From NCBI GenBank assembly GCA_018242185.1, contig JAFECK010000005.1, positions 1 through 34,473 of the forward strand: 34,473 nt of DNA. Direction: 5' to 3'. A model generated the notes under the pieces. That model was not told the origin of the DNA. It did no database searches and saw only the letters and a program-made list of their open reading frames with translations. Source of the stretch: Pseudomonadota bacterium (GTDB taxonomy: Bacteria > Pseudomonadota > Alphaproteobacteria > Rickettsiales > Midichloriaceae). The stretch's first letter is position 1; every line of letters starts with the position of its first letter. Shown in pieces: positions 19,189 through 28,574 of this stretch. The position numbers and the translations under genes were made by a program.

Positions 19189-19246
19189 AAAATATTTTTA
19201 GCGCTATATACTATAGCTGCGGCAATGAACTCGGCCTATCACCTCG

Positions 19247-19252
19247 TATAAT
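19247..19252 (+). promoter_or_regulatory. Candidate -10 box for the MscS gene
   Basis: A perfect TATAAT lies 18 nt before the ATG-proximal bases of the MscS gene, but no convincing -35 or TG extension accompanies it. The leader would be very short and almost entirely Shine-Dalgarno (AGGAGG at 19261-19266). Confidence 0.35.
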
Positions 19253-19270
19253 ACTGCAATAGGAGGAAAA

Positions 19271-20323
19271 ATGCAAAGCATTGGCTCTATATTCTCTCTA
19301 TGGTCTATGCAAGTGATTGTGGTCTTGATTGCCACCATTATCTGCCATTACCTGTTCATTACACTAAACAATCGCTTAGTCAAGCAATTCCCAAATTATT
19401 GCTTTATTCAGGCACTCAGCAGAGCTGCCAGCGCTCCAGGGATAGTGTTGATTTGGCTTATAGGGCTTTCAGTCACTGCCGAAATATTAGACGGCGAGTA
19501 TTTCCTCTGCGTTGCCGACCAAGCCATATGGTTACGCGCCCCCCTCATTATTGCCACACTATGTTGGCTTGGCTTACGCTTGAACACAGAATATTTCTCA
19601 ATGTGCGCAGAATTACGGCGCTACACTTCTGATTACCATCCAACACATAACAATGTATGGGGGTTAGTGCAAAAAGCTATCGCCATCACAATAGTGCTAG
19701 CCTCCGGCCTAGTGATTCTGCCTATGCTAGGCCTGAACATAGAAGGCTTACTCGCCTTAGGCGGCGTAGGTGGTATAGTAGCAGGATTTGCCGCAAGAGA
19801 TCTTCTCTCCAGTATACTACGTGGCGCTCTATTACACATGGACAAGATGTTCACACCTGGGGACTATGTGCGTATTGCTGAAAAAAACGTAGAGGGAACG
19901 GTGGAGCATATTGGCTGGCTCAAAACCACGATACGCACGCCATTCCAAACTGTAGTTTATTTGCCGAATATGATCTTTGACAATCTCATAGTGGAAAATA
20001 TTGAGCAAAGCACTGGACGCCTCTTTAACACTAAACTAATGCTAAAAACCGCGCGTATGGGGGCATTAGATAAACTCACTGCAGAAATTGGAGCATACCT
20101 TGCTAGCCGTAAGGAAGTGGATAAAAAAAATATTATTGTGGGTTGTGCTGCGCTAACACCATACGCTGTAGAACTGGAAATACGCGCCAAAACAAATGTC
20201 CGCAAGCTTGTAGACTTTTATCATCTCCAACAAGCGTTACTCATTGGCATTACTGGGATTATAGAGAAATCGAGCGATGTAGAGCTAGCAAAATACCCAG
20301 CAGATAGCTGGCAAAAATCCTAA
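19271..20323 (+). CDS. MscS-family mechanosensitive ion channel
   Basis: Channels of this family open under membrane tension and release solutes on osmotic downshock. The 350-residue protein has about four N-terminal hydrophobic helices (near 10-32, 52-75, 88-105 and 132-155). The pore-lining helix of the family follows, with LALGGVGGIVAGFAARDLLSSILRGALL, and then the beta domain with FTPGDYVRI, EGTVEHIGW and the YLPNMIFDN segment. A very strong Shine-Dalgarno (AGGAGG, 4 nt before the ATG) precedes it, 82 nt after gyrB. It converges on tsaB with only 20 nt between the stops, and no obvious terminator hairpin is there. Confidence 0.93.
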   Translation: MQSIGSIFSLWSMQVIVVLIATIICHYLFITLNNRLVKQFPNYCFIQALSRAASAPGIVLIWLIGLSVTAEILDGEYFLCVADQAIWLRAPLIIATLCWLGLRLNTEYFSMCAELRRYTSDYHPTHNNVWGLVQKAIAITIVLASGLVILPMLGLNIEGLLALGGVGGIVAGFAARDLLSSILRGALLHMDKMFTPGDYVRIAEKNVEGTVEHIGWLKTTIRTPFQTVVYLPNMIFDNLIVENIEQSTGRLFNTKLMLKTARMGALDKLTAEIGAYLASRKEVDKKNIIVGCAALTPYAVELEIRAKTNVRKLVDFYHLQQALLIGITGIIEKSSDVELAKYPADSWQKS

Positions 20324-20343
20324 ATAATAGCCATTCTGAAACC

Positions 20344-20949
20344 TTAACTGCGCCTCACAGCATCATGCTCTCGCACATAAAGCGGCTGAGGTAGACCGCC
20401 ACTGTCTACATCATGACGCAATGTATACATCGCTACCTGCCTAGCGTCTGGAAACAGCTGTACAACCTCTCGCCCTGGCAGGAGAAAGTTACCAGCTATA
20501 CAGCCTTTATACCCATGAAGCTGCGCCTCTTCCCATAGTTGCAACTCTGATAATGCCTCACCATTAGCAGCAAATTCCTGTACGTAATACTGATGACGCC
20601 CAGCATCAAGCGCAACAACGGCTGGCTTCTCCTCCACAAAACCCTGCGCCATAGCAGTAAGCGTCGAGATTGCCCCTATTTTCAAACCAAGAGCGATGTG
20701 CATACCATACGCAGTAGCCAAGCCAATTCTGATGCCAGTGAAGCTACCCGGCCCATTCGTCAGCATTATAAGATCGACATCATTGTAATGCGCACCGGCA
20801 CCAGCCAATGCGTCCTCAATCATTTGCACTAATAGCTCTGATTGCCGGTGTTTGGCCTCTTCTATCATGTAAACCAACACCTCCTTATCATCAGATAGGG
20901 CCACCGAGCAAGCACCACAGCTGGTCTCAAATGATAACGTCAAGCCCAT
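20344..20949 (-). CDS. tsaB: tRNA threonylcarbamoyladenosine biosynthesis protein TsaB
   Basis: TsaB is the non-catalytic partner that assembles with TsaD and TsaE to install threonylcarbamoyl on A37 of tRNAs decoding ANN codons. The 201-residue protein begins LTLSFETSCGACSVAL (the ASKHA fold first strand) and contains the family signature NGPGSFTGIRIGLATAYG, followed by ISTLTAMAQG. It is the last gene of a tight minus-strand cluster, 5 nt after the BON lipoprotein stop. Confidence 0.93.
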   Translation of the reverse strand: MGLTLSFETSCGACSVALSDDKEVLVYMIEEAKHRQSELLVQMIEDALAGAGAHYNDVDLIMLTNGPGSFTGIRIGLATAYGMHIALGLKIGAISTLTAMAQGFVEEKPAVVALDAGRHQYYVQEFAANGEALSELQLWEEAQLHGYKGCIAGNFLLPGREVVQLFPDARQVAMYTLRHDVDSGGLPQPLYVREHDAVRRS

Positions 20950-20954
20950 AGTAT

Positions 20955-21554
20955 CTACTGCGCTAGCCGGCGTGGATCATCCTTCAATGTAGCATGATTC
21001 ACCACACGCTTCACCCCACGAACTTTACGCGCAACTTCAATCACCGCATCTAGTTCTTGAGCGCTTTGTCCAATGCCGGTAATAAACACAATGCCGTCAT
21101 TCACATCAATTGTGTAGTTAACGGAACGGATATTCTTATCCATTATTAGCTTGGTATTAATTTGCGTAGAAATCCACCGGTCATGCGCTCTAGTTTTGAG
21201 ATCCTTATCCTTCACTTCCAGTTCATTAATAACTTCCTTCACTCCACGTACCGTCCAAGCAATCTTAACTGCACGCAACACCAAATCGTGGTCACGCACA
21301 CTACCAGTCAATAATACCCTACCCTCTGTTGTATCTACACTACTCTTGCTGAATAGATTATCAAAATCTTCCTCTGCGAACAGCCGCTTCACCGTCGCAG
21401 TAATGAATGCATCATCAACAACATTCCCAGCACTTCGCTCTTCCATAGCGGTTTGACCCACCTTCGCAGTGCCAACAACAACTGCTGGCACACATGCGCT
21501 GAGCACTAATAACGCTGGTATTACAATAATTAATGATTTTTTGCTATATGACAT
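20955..21554 (-). CDS. BON-domain lipoprotein (OsmY/YraP-like)
   Basis: The N-terminus MSYSKKSLIIVIPALLVLSAC is a lipoprotein signal with lipobox LSAC, giving a lipidated C21 and probably outer-membrane attachment. Two BON domains follow (about 45-118 and 120-190), each ending in the typical VRGVKxVxNxxxV pattern. BON proteins bind phospholipid and stabilise the envelope; YraP/DolP in E. coli is the best-known relative. An upstream in-frame ATG at 21566 overlaps the TGA of the J-domain gene (ATGA). The ATG at 21554 has GAGG 8 nt upstream and gives the better signal peptide, so I chose it. If translational coupling decides the start, the protein gains four residues. Confidence 0.9.
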   Translation of the reverse strand: MSYSKKSLIIVIPALLVLSACVPAVVVGTAKVGQTAMEERSAGNVVDDAFITATVKRLFAEEDFDNLFSKSSVDTTEGRVLLTGSVRDHDLVLRAVKIAWTVRGVKEVINELEVKDKDLKTRAHDRWISTQINTKLIMDKNIRSVNYTIDVNDGIVFITGIGQSAQELDAVIEVARKVRGVKRVVNHATLKDDPRRLAQ

Positions 21555-21562
21555 ATAAGACC

Positions 21563-21988
21563 TCATCTAGTTTGTTTTAATAAAATCTCTTTAGCGCTGA
21601 TTAGTTGCTCCGCTATGTAGCGAGAACCGCCCTGGTCTGGATGATTCTTCAACATCATCTTTTTGAATGCGGCGCTGACTTCCTCGTGCGAGGCACCAGC
21701 TGATACATCAAGGATCTGCCGCGCCCGCTCTACAGTCATCGCAATATTAGTAGCACTAAGGGAGCTTATATCAGCTTTTTCTTGCTGGCGCAATATGTGC
21801 AGTAATGCAGGAACGAGCATTAACAGGTTAGCCAGCATGTTAGGAGCGAAGCGCAACACAAAAAGCAGTCCCGTCAGCAAACTACCCATTTTAACGGCAT
21901 CATTCGCACGCCGATCACCTGCTTTCATTTTGTATATGAAAAACGAGATTAGGGCGGCCACTAATACCCCTAACATCACGTATATCAT
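21563..21988 (-). CDS. Membrane-anchored J-domain protein (Pam18/TIM14-like layout)
   Basis: A 141-residue protein with an N-terminal membrane helix (about 2-19), a second hydrophobic stretch (about 36-66) and a C-terminal J domain. The J domain holds the HPD tripeptide at 116-118 in KNHPDQGGS and the helix-I start ARQILDVSAGASHEEV. J domains stimulate the ATPase of DnaK-type chaperones. A short, N-anchored J domain with HPDxGGS is the plan of mitochondrial Pam18/TIM14 and of its alphaproteobacterial relatives. The start overlaps the rluC-like stop by 1 nt (TAATG), and its own TGA is close to the start of the BON lipoprotein, so expression is tightly coupled. Confidence 0.88.
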   Translation of the reverse strand: MIYVMLGVLVAALISFFIYKMKAGDRRANDAVKMGSLLTGLLFVLRFAPNMLANLLMLVPALLHILRQQEKADISSLSATNIAMTVERARQILDVSAGASHEEVSAAFKKMMLKNHPDQGGSRYIAEQLISAKEILLKQTR

Positions 21989-22974
21989 TAAGGCTTCTCC
22001 AGACCTAAAAGATCTAAGGTTTCCTTAAAAAACCCCGGTATAGGCGCCTTAAAAGTCCGCTTTTTACCTCGAATTTCTACAGTTATACTATATGCATGTA
22101 AATGTAGCTTACGTTGATTAACTTCCATTAGCTCCGGGTTACGACGACCATATTTAGCATCACCAAGTATAGGACAATTCAATATACTACTATGCACACG
22201 CAGCTGGTGTGTGCGACCTGTGATCGGGCGAAATTCAACCAAGGCCGCTTTACGCAGCACAAAATCCACCACATTATAATCAGTAATCGCTGGTTTGGCA
22301 TTACGAGCACCGGGGCGCACGAATTCCATAGAATCCTCTTCTTCTTTACCAATTGCCGCTGTAATTCTTCCAGACATATCACGAGGGACACCATTTAATA
22401 CTGCAAGATAAATTTTTTGCGTGGTTTTGTTACGAAAACCTTCGGCTAGCATTGCTGCAACTTGCGGTGTACGGGCTAATAATAAAACACCGGTAGTATC
22501 CTTATCCAAGCGGTGCACTATCTTAGGGCGCCATTGCTTACCAAACGTCCAAGCTTTGCTAATTGAATCGACACTCGCTACAATCTTATTCCCGCCCTGC
22601 GTAGCAAGACCAGCTGGCTTATTTAAAACAATTAGATCCTCATCCATATAGAGGATAGCATCTTCAAGATCCTTAGCTAGCTGCTCTAGTTTATTATCAG
22701 TAAGCTCTGCCTTCTTTCTAACCTCATTTTCCTTTGGTAAATACTTGCGTAAATCTGGATAGCGAATTTCATCTCCAGTTTCCACTTTATCCGACACCTG
22801 AACCCTACCACCGTTAAGACGGATTTGCCCAGTTCTGGCAAGCTTAGCTATAGCTACAAACGATAATCCACGATGATGTCGTCTAAACCAACGGTCTAGC
22901 CTGATACCATTATCATCCGCCTCCACCTTAACGCGATTGATTTGCATAGCCGCACTCTTTAATATATTATTCAT
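21988..22974 (-). CDS. RluA-family pseudouridine synthase (RluC-like)
   Basis: The enzyme isomerises specific uridines to pseudouridine, for RluC in 23S rRNA. The 328 residues comprise an N-terminal S4 RNA-binding domain (about 14-75, with GIRLDRWFRRH and GQIRLNGGRV) and the RluA catalytic domain. The active-site motif HRLDKDTTGVLLLAR contains the catalytic Asp. GRTHQLRVHSSILNCPILGDAKYG follows near the C-terminus. AGGG lies about 5 nt before the ATG at 22974. S4 plus RluA fits RluC or RluD; I favour RluC but cannot exclude the other. The gene heads a four-gene cluster with the J-domain protein, the BON lipoprotein and tsaB, and diverges from fliI with only 31 nt between start codons. Confidence 0.92.
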   Translation of the reverse strand: MNNILKSAAMQINRVKVEADDNGIRLDRWFRRHHRGLSFVAIAKLARTGQIRLNGGRVQVSDKVETGDEIRYPDLRKYLPKENEVRKKAELTDNKLEQLAKDLEDAILYMDEDLIVLNKPAGLATQGGNKIVASVDSISKAWTFGKQWRPKIVHRLDKDTTGVLLLARTPQVAAMLAEGFRNKTTQKIYLAVLNGVPRDMSGRITAAIGKEEEDSMEFVRPGARNAKPAITDYNVVDFVLRKAALVEFRPITGRTHQLRVHSSILNCPILGDAKYGRRNPELMEVNQRKLHLHAYSITVEIRGKKRTFKAPIPGFFKETLDLLGLEKP

Positions 22975-23005
22975 AAAAACCCTATTATTACTAAAACCAC
23001 ATCAT

Positions 23006-24358
23006 ATGACACTCGGCACTGAATCACTAAAACATAAAGATATACGAGACTTCTGCAAAGTGGTAGACAGCATACCAGATTTTACCGTCAAAGGCAAAAT
23101 ATATGCTATCAAAGGATCACTGATAGAAGTCACAGGTATAGCAAAATTCGGCAGCGTTGGCTCAGGCTGCAAGGTATATGGTCGCAATGGCAATGTTGTA
23201 TCCGCAGAGATAGTAGGCTTACGAGATGAGATCGCATTACTCATGCCATTCGGCAATGTCGATGGATTAGGCTGTGGCTGTGAAGTACAGTTGACAAGTT
23301 TAGAGGATATATTTTTTCCTGACACTTGTTGGAAAGGCAGAGTAATAGATGCATTTGCTCAACCTATAGATGGCAAGGGCCCACTACCCCATGGCGATAC
23401 TCCAAGACCCATCAAGTCTCTACCTATTTCCGCTTATCAGCGCAAGCGCACAGGCAAACGCATTAACACTGGGGTGCGCGCTATTGACGCATTCACCACT
23501 TGCTGTGTTGGCCAAAGAATGGGAATATTTGCCGGTTCTGGCGTGGGAAAATCCATGTTGATTGCTATGTGTACAAAATACACAGAGGCCGATGTTAAGG
23601 TAATTGGCCTAATTGGCGAGCGCGGTCGTGAGGTACAAGAATTTATCCAAGATTATCTTGGCGAAGAGGGTATAGCTAATGCCGTGGTTATCGTTGCAAC
23701 TTCCGATGAACCAGCATTGGTCCGCAAACGCGCCGCCTATTTAACCCTTGCAGTAAGCGAGTATTATCGAGATCAAGGTATGCATGTATTATGTATGATG
23801 GATAATGTAACGCGGTTTGCTATGGCACAGCGGGAGGTTGGGCTGGCAGTGGGAGAAATGCCTGCTAGTAAAGGTTATACGCCTAGCGTGTTTTTAGAAT
23901 TATCCAAACTTTTGGAACGTGCCGGTCCTGGCCTGGACCATGGTAATAGTGGAGATGTTACTGCATTATTCAGCGTGTTAGTGGATGGAGACGACCATAA
24001 CGAGCCAATTGCGGATGCTGTACGGGGAACTATCGACGGGCATTTGGTGCTCCGTAGAAGCATAGCGCAGCGGCGCTATCCTGCCATAGATGTGCTTGAT
24101 AGTATTTCTAGAACTATGCCAATGTGCCACTCTCAAGCTGAAACAAAAATTATTACCAAAGCTAGACAACTATTGAGCCGTTATGAGGATATGGCCGATA
24201 TGATACGACTGGGGCTATATAGAGCAGGCAGCGACCCAGAGGTGGACGCTGCTATCAAAGCACGCCCTGCCCTTGAGTCTTTCTTACAACAGGATGCTGG
24301 CTATAACGCAAATGGTGAGGATATATACTCGTTACTTAACGCTTGTATAAAGATTTAG
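23006..24358 (+). CDS. fliI: Flagellar type III export ATPase FliI
   Basis: FliI is the F1-beta-like ATPase that energises export of flagellar subunits, working with FliH and FliJ at the base of the motor. The frame opens at a TTG at 22937 inside rluC, but MTLGTES from 23006 is the sensible start (450 residues). The Walker A motif GSGVGKS is at 177-183. GERGREVQEF, MMDNVTRFAMAQREVGLAVGEMPASKGYTPSV and the Walker B region are typical of FliI and its type III relatives. No Shine-Dalgarno is visible before the ATG. No other flagellar or injectisome gene lies in the window. FliI is preferred over the virulence homologue SctN from overall resemblance, and also because several Rickettsiales carry dispersed flagellar genes. 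Confidence 0.9.
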   Translation: MTLGTESLKHKDIRDFCKVVDSIPDFTVKGKIYAIKGSLIEVTGIAKFGSVGSGCKVYGRNGNVVSAEIVGLRDEIALLMPFGNVDGLGCGCEVQLTSLEDIFFPDTCWKGRVIDAFAQPIDGKGPLPHGDTPRPIKSLPISAYQRKRTGKRINTGVRAIDAFTTCCVGQRMGIFAGSGVGKSMLIAMCTKYTEADVKVIGLIGERGREVQEFIQDYLGEEGIANAVVIVATSDEPALVRKRAAYLTLAVSEYYRDQGMHVLCMMDNVTRFAMAQREVGLAVGEMPASKGYTPSVFLELSKLLERAGPGLDHGNSGDVTALFSVLVDGDDHNEPIADAVRGTIDGHLVLRRSIAQRRYPAIDVLDSISRTMPMCHSQAETKIITKARQLLSRYEDMADMIRLGLYRAGSDPEVDAAIKARPALESFLQQDAGYNANGEDIYSLLNACIKI

Positions 24359-24383
24359 TCTAATTTTTTGGTATAATTAATGT

Positions 24384-24521
24384 CTATTTAGAGCAGAATA
24401 CATTGCTGTACTCGCTAATGTAGTGACTGTGGAAGATACAGAAAGATTCCGGTTTGCTATCCACACCTATTATACCTCTTAGAAGTGCCTTTATAAATGG
24501 GCTGCGCTGTTCCTGACTCAT
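24384..24521 (-). CDS. Possible tiny ORF (45 aa), second of a pair
   Basis: The reading frame MSQEQRSPFIKALLRGIIGV...SKPESFCIFHSHYIS ends at TAG. It starts 2 nt after the stop of the 28-codon ORF upstream on the same strand, as in an operon, but has no Shine-Dalgarno of its own. Composition is plausible for a small amphipathic protein. It could equally be a chance frame or the frameshifted tail of a decayed gene. Confidence 0.25.
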   Translation of the reverse strand: MSQEQRSPFIKALLRGIIGVDSKPESFCIFHSHYISEYSNVFCSK

Positions 24522-24523
24522 GC

Positions 24524-24610
24524 TTAGCGCAGATTTGCTGCATAAGGTCTCGACCGCACCTTGTGGTACTTAAATTGGCCATATTCTAAACGTTCTATAA
24601 ATGCCTTCAT
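24524..24610 (-). CDS. Possible tiny basic ORF (28 aa) behind a palindrome
   Basis: Encodes MKAFIERLEYGQFKYHKVRS followed by RPYAANLR. GAGGTG stands 4 nt before the ATG, and part of that Shine-Dalgarno lies in the right half (minus-strand sense) of the near-perfect palindrome 24616-24638. The peptide is strongly basic. No family is recognised. The Shine-Dalgarno and palindrome raise it above chance; length alone would not. Confidence 0.3.
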   Translation of the reverse strand: MKAFIERLEYGQFKYHKVRSRPYAANLR

Positions 24611-24615
24611 AAACA

Positions 24616-24638
24616 CCTCATAATTTAAAATTACGAGG
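24616..24638. promoter_or_regulatory. Near-perfect 23-bp palindrome, possible operator
   Basis: CCTCATAATTT and AAATTACGAGG are inverted copies with a single mismatched pair. It sits immediately upstream of the 28-codon ORF and about 190 nt before mreB. It is AT-rich and lacks a following T run, so it looks more like an operator or stem in a leader than a terminator. Confidence 0.4.
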
Positions 24639-24738
24639 TTATCTTACAACTTCTTCCTCAGAAGAATGCCTTTTTCTACTATTTTCTATACCTCATGTTT
24701 TAGCCCTGGCTGCTTTTCTATTATTCGGGATTTGGGAG

Positions 24739-24767
24739 TTGTAATGTAGGATTTTTCATTATATACT
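24739..24767 (+). promoter_or_regulatory. mreB promoter
   Basis: TTGTAA (24739-24744), a 17-nt spacer, and TATACT (24762-24767, five of six consensus positions). The start near 24774 leaves a leader of about 55 nt ending in AGGAGG. Elsewhere the gap 24359-24828 also contains TGGTATAAT at 24369-24377, a second extended -10 on the plus strand with no obvious gene behind it. Confidence 0.55.
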
Positions 24768-24804
24768 CCCGCTACAGCAGACCTGGATTTTGCAAAGTAT
24801 GTGA

Positions 24805-25881
<1,077 letters not shown>

Positions 25882-25970
25882 GCGCCTTTTTATACAAAAA
25901 ACTGGCATATTATAGATAAATGATGCTAAGATGAGGGAATGCCTCAAATTATAGGAGTTATATAGCTTAA

Positions 25971-27617
25971 ATGACGTTTAATATCAAGAATTACAAAGAT
26001 GATCTGCTGTTTATCCCATTAGGTGGCGCAGATGAGATCGGAATGAATCTTAACCTTTACCACTATAAAGGAAAATGGTTACTCATAGACCTAGGAATTG
26101 GGTTTGCTGACCAACAATACCCTGGTGTGGATATAATAGTGCCAGATATTGCATTCTTGGCAAAGCATAAACAGGATATTGTCGGTTTAGTACTAACCCA
26201 TGCGCATGAGGACCACCTGGGCGCGGTACAGTATTTATGGCATGAACTGGAGTGCCCGGTGTACACCACTGCGTTTACTGCTGCGGTATTGAAAGCCAAA
26301 CTGAATGAGATGGGTAAAAAAGACCAAGTGCCGATTACTGAGATCAAGAGCGATACTCGCTTGAGTATAGGGCCATTTGACCTACAAGCAGTGGGCATAA
26401 CCCATTCTATCCCTGAGATGCATGCAATCGCTATCCGTACCGACATGGGTGTTGTTTTTCATACTGGGGATTGGAAGTTTGACCACGATCCGATTATTGG
26501 CGCAAAAACTGATGAAGAACTGCTGCGCTCTATTGGCGATGAAGGAGTTTTGGCTGTGGTTGGCGACTCTACGAATATCTTTAGCCCGGGTGTTTCCGGA
26601 TCAGAAGGAGATCTCCAAGGGAGTTTGGAAGATATAATAAAGGACTTAAAGAAGAGAATGGTCGTGGTGAGCACATTTGCTTCCAATATCGCTAGGCTTC
26701 ACTCTATCGCCAAAGCTGCACAAAATGCTGGTAGAAAGGTGGCGCTGGCGGGTCGTTCCCTGTGGCGGATTTATGATGCGGCTTTAAGTACCGGATATCT
26801 GCAAGATCTCGATCCATTTATCCGTGAGCAGCAGATCAAAAAATATCGCAGAGATGAGATTTTAGTGATATGTACTGGTTGCCAAGGTGAGCCACTAGCT
26901 GCAGCTTCAAAGCTTGCTAATAACAGCCATCAGCACTTTGCGTTACAGCGCAATGATGTGATGATTTTCTCCTCCAAGATCATTCCTGGTAACGAAAAAA
27001 AGATTTTTGCTCTGTTTAATAAACTAGCGCGCAAAGGTGTGGATATCATGACTGAGCGTGACCATTTCGTCCACGTTTCTGGACACCCATCGCGCGATGA
27101 AGTTGCTAAGATGTATGAGCTGCTGCGTCCACGGATCTCTATCCCGGTGCACGGTGAAGCTGCGCATTTGCACGAGCATGCGAAGTTCGCCCGTACTTTT
27201 GGAGCGCAGGCCATCGAGCCGTATAACGGTATTGTAATCCGCATTGGCGATGAAGGAGCGGAAAAGATAGGTGAGGTGCAGAGCGGCTACTTGGCGATTG
27301 ATGGCTACACTATTTTAGAGTCTAACTCTCCATTGATCGCGGCTCGCCGCAGAATGATGCATGGTGCCCTCATTATCACTCTTATTGTGAATAAGCAAAA
27401 TGTGTTGGTTAAGCCATCATTATCTACCCCAGGCATTCTTGATCCTAGAGCGGATAAAGAATTGCTTGACGAGCTAACTGCTATGATAGAAGGCGCTTGT
27501 GGTGAGCAGGTGGTCAATAGCGAAACAGAGCGACGTGCTCATTCTATGGTGCGCAAGTTTATTAGTAATGAACTGGGTAAGGAACCACATATTCTTGTAC
27601 AAATAGCGAAGGTATAG
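25971..27617 (+). CDS. Ribonuclease J
   Basis: RNase J is a metallo-beta-lactamase/beta-CASP enzyme with 5'-to-3' exonuclease and endonuclease activity in rRNA maturation and mRNA decay. The metal motif HAHEDH is at residues 77-82. FHTGDWKFDH, GDSTN and the beta-CASP segments VSTFASNIARLHSI, CTGCQGEP and HVSGHPSRDE follow, then the C-terminal domain. At 548 residues it has the family length. An in-frame stop lies directly before the ATG, so the start is fixed. The best Shine-Dalgarno (AGGAG at 25953-25957) is unusually far, 13 nt. TGCTAAGAT at 25924-25932 may be an extended -10. hemC starts 4 nt after its stop. Confidence 0.95.
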   Translation: MTFNIKNYKDDLLFIPLGGADEIGMNLNLYHYKGKWLLIDLGIGFADQQYPGVDIIVPDIAFLAKHKQDIVGLVLTHAHEDHLGAVQYLWHELECPVYTTAFTAAVLKAKLNEMGKKDQVPITEIKSDTRLSIGPFDLQAVGITHSIPEMHAIAIRTDMGVVFHTGDWKFDHDPIIGAKTDEELLRSIGDEGVLAVVGDSTNIFSPGVSGSEGDLQGSLEDIIKDLKKRMVVVSTFASNIARLHSIAKAAQNAGRKVALAGRSLWRIYDAALSTGYLQDLDPFIREQQIKKYRRDEILVICTGCQGEPLAAASKLANNSHQHFALQRNDVMIFSSKIIPGNEKKIFALFNKLARKGVDIMTERDHFVHVSGHPSRDEVAKMYELLRPRISIPVHGEAAHLHEHAKFARTFGAQAIEPYNGIVIRIGDEGAEKIGEVQSGYLAIDGYTILESNSPLIAARRRMMHGALIITLIVNKQNVLVKPSLSTPGILDPRADKELLDELTAMIEGACGEQVVNSETERRAHSMVRKFISNELGKEPHILVQIAKV

Positions 27618-27621
27618 AAAT

Positions 27622-28548
27622 ATGGAAAGGGTGAGGATCGGCACCAGAGGCAGCCTATTGGCCATGACGCAGACTAATATGGTAGTAGAGTTGCTGCAGC
27701 GGCACTGGCCCCAGCTAGAAGTAGAGATACACCAGATAAAAACTAGCGGAGATATCTTATATAACCAGAACCTAGCGCTGGTGGGTGGAAAAGGCTTATT
27801 TCTAAAGGAGATAGAGGAGGCCCTGCTTGCCGATCAGGTGGATATCGCTGTGCATTCCATGAAAGACGTGCCGGTTGATGTTCATCCTGATTTAGAGTTT
27901 TCCTGTTGCTTAGAGCGTGAAGATCCGCGGGATATTTTTATTTCTCGTAATGGAGCAAAGCTAGAGGATATGCCAGCCGGGAGTGTGATAGGGACATGCT
28001 CTACCAGGCGTAGAGCTCAGTTGTTGCGCATAAACTCTGAGCTTCAAGTAGTGCCACTGCGGGGTAACGTCAATACCAGGCTTGGTAAATTACAGGCGGG
28101 AGGAATGGATGGAATTGTGTTAGCACTGGCCGGGCTAAAGCGCTTGGGCCTGCAAGAAGTTATCAATAACGCCCAGATCATGGGTTTAGATCAGATGACC
28201 CCAGCCGTGACGCAAGGGATTATAACTATTGAGCACCGCCGTAATGATGCTGGTATGGCTGCTTTTCTGGCACCACTGAACCACGGGCCAAGTATGTTGC
28301 GAGCGCAAGCAGAAAGGGCTTATATGGAGATAGTGCAAGGGAATTGCACCACACCTGCAGCAGGACACGCTGAGTTTATGCCAAAAGAGAGTGGCTCAAG
28401 CGCTACACTTATGCGGTTTTATGCGATGTATGCGGGTGATAAAACTAGCGGGGAATACAAGTATGTGTTACATAGCGGCGAAGGTGGCGCTATAGAAGCA
28501 GCGAGAGCGCTAGGTCGCCAAGCTGGAAGGATGGTGCTGAATGCTTAA
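27622..28548 (+). CDS. hemC: Porphobilinogen deaminase (hydroxymethylbilane synthase)
   Basis: HemC joins four porphobilinogen molecules into hydroxymethylbilane in heme synthesis, working in the cytoplasm from a covalently bound dipyrromethane primer. The 308-residue protein starts RIGTRGSLLAMTQT, has KTSGD, the catalytic Asp in HSMKDVP (D82), TCSTRRRAQLL and LRGNVNTRLGKL. The cofactor-attachment cysteine C242 is in GNCTTPAAGHA, at the same number as in E. coli. It starts 4 nt after the RNase J stop, so the two genes are co-transcribed. A small ORF follows 26 nt downstream. Confidence 0.97.
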   Translation: MERVRIGTRGSLLAMTQTNMVVELLQRHWPQLEVEIHQIKTSGDILYNQNLALVGGKGLFLKEIEEALLADQVDIAVHSMKDVPVDVHPDLEFSCCLEREDPRDIFISRNGAKLEDMPAGSVIGTCSTRRRAQLLRINSELQVVPLRGNVNTRLGKLQAGGMDGIVLALAGLKRLGLQEVINNAQIMGLDQMTPAVTQGIITIEHRRNDAGMAAFLAPLNHGPSMLRAQAERAYMEIVQGNCTTPAAGHAEFMPKESGSSATLMRFYAMYAGDKTSGEYKYVLHSGEGGAIEAARALGRQAGRMVLNA

Positions 28549-28574
28549 GTATTGATAATTGATAAGGAGAGAAT

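Noticed and set aside
19203..19217. GCTATA-TAC-TATAGC hairpin after gyrB as a terminator
   Set aside because: It has an AT-rich 6-bp stem and is not followed by a T run; the T run lies upstream instead.
22937..23005. TTG start of the fliI frame inside rluC
   Set aside because: The extra 23 residues are hydrophobic and unlike FliI; the ATG at 23006 gives the usual N-terminus.
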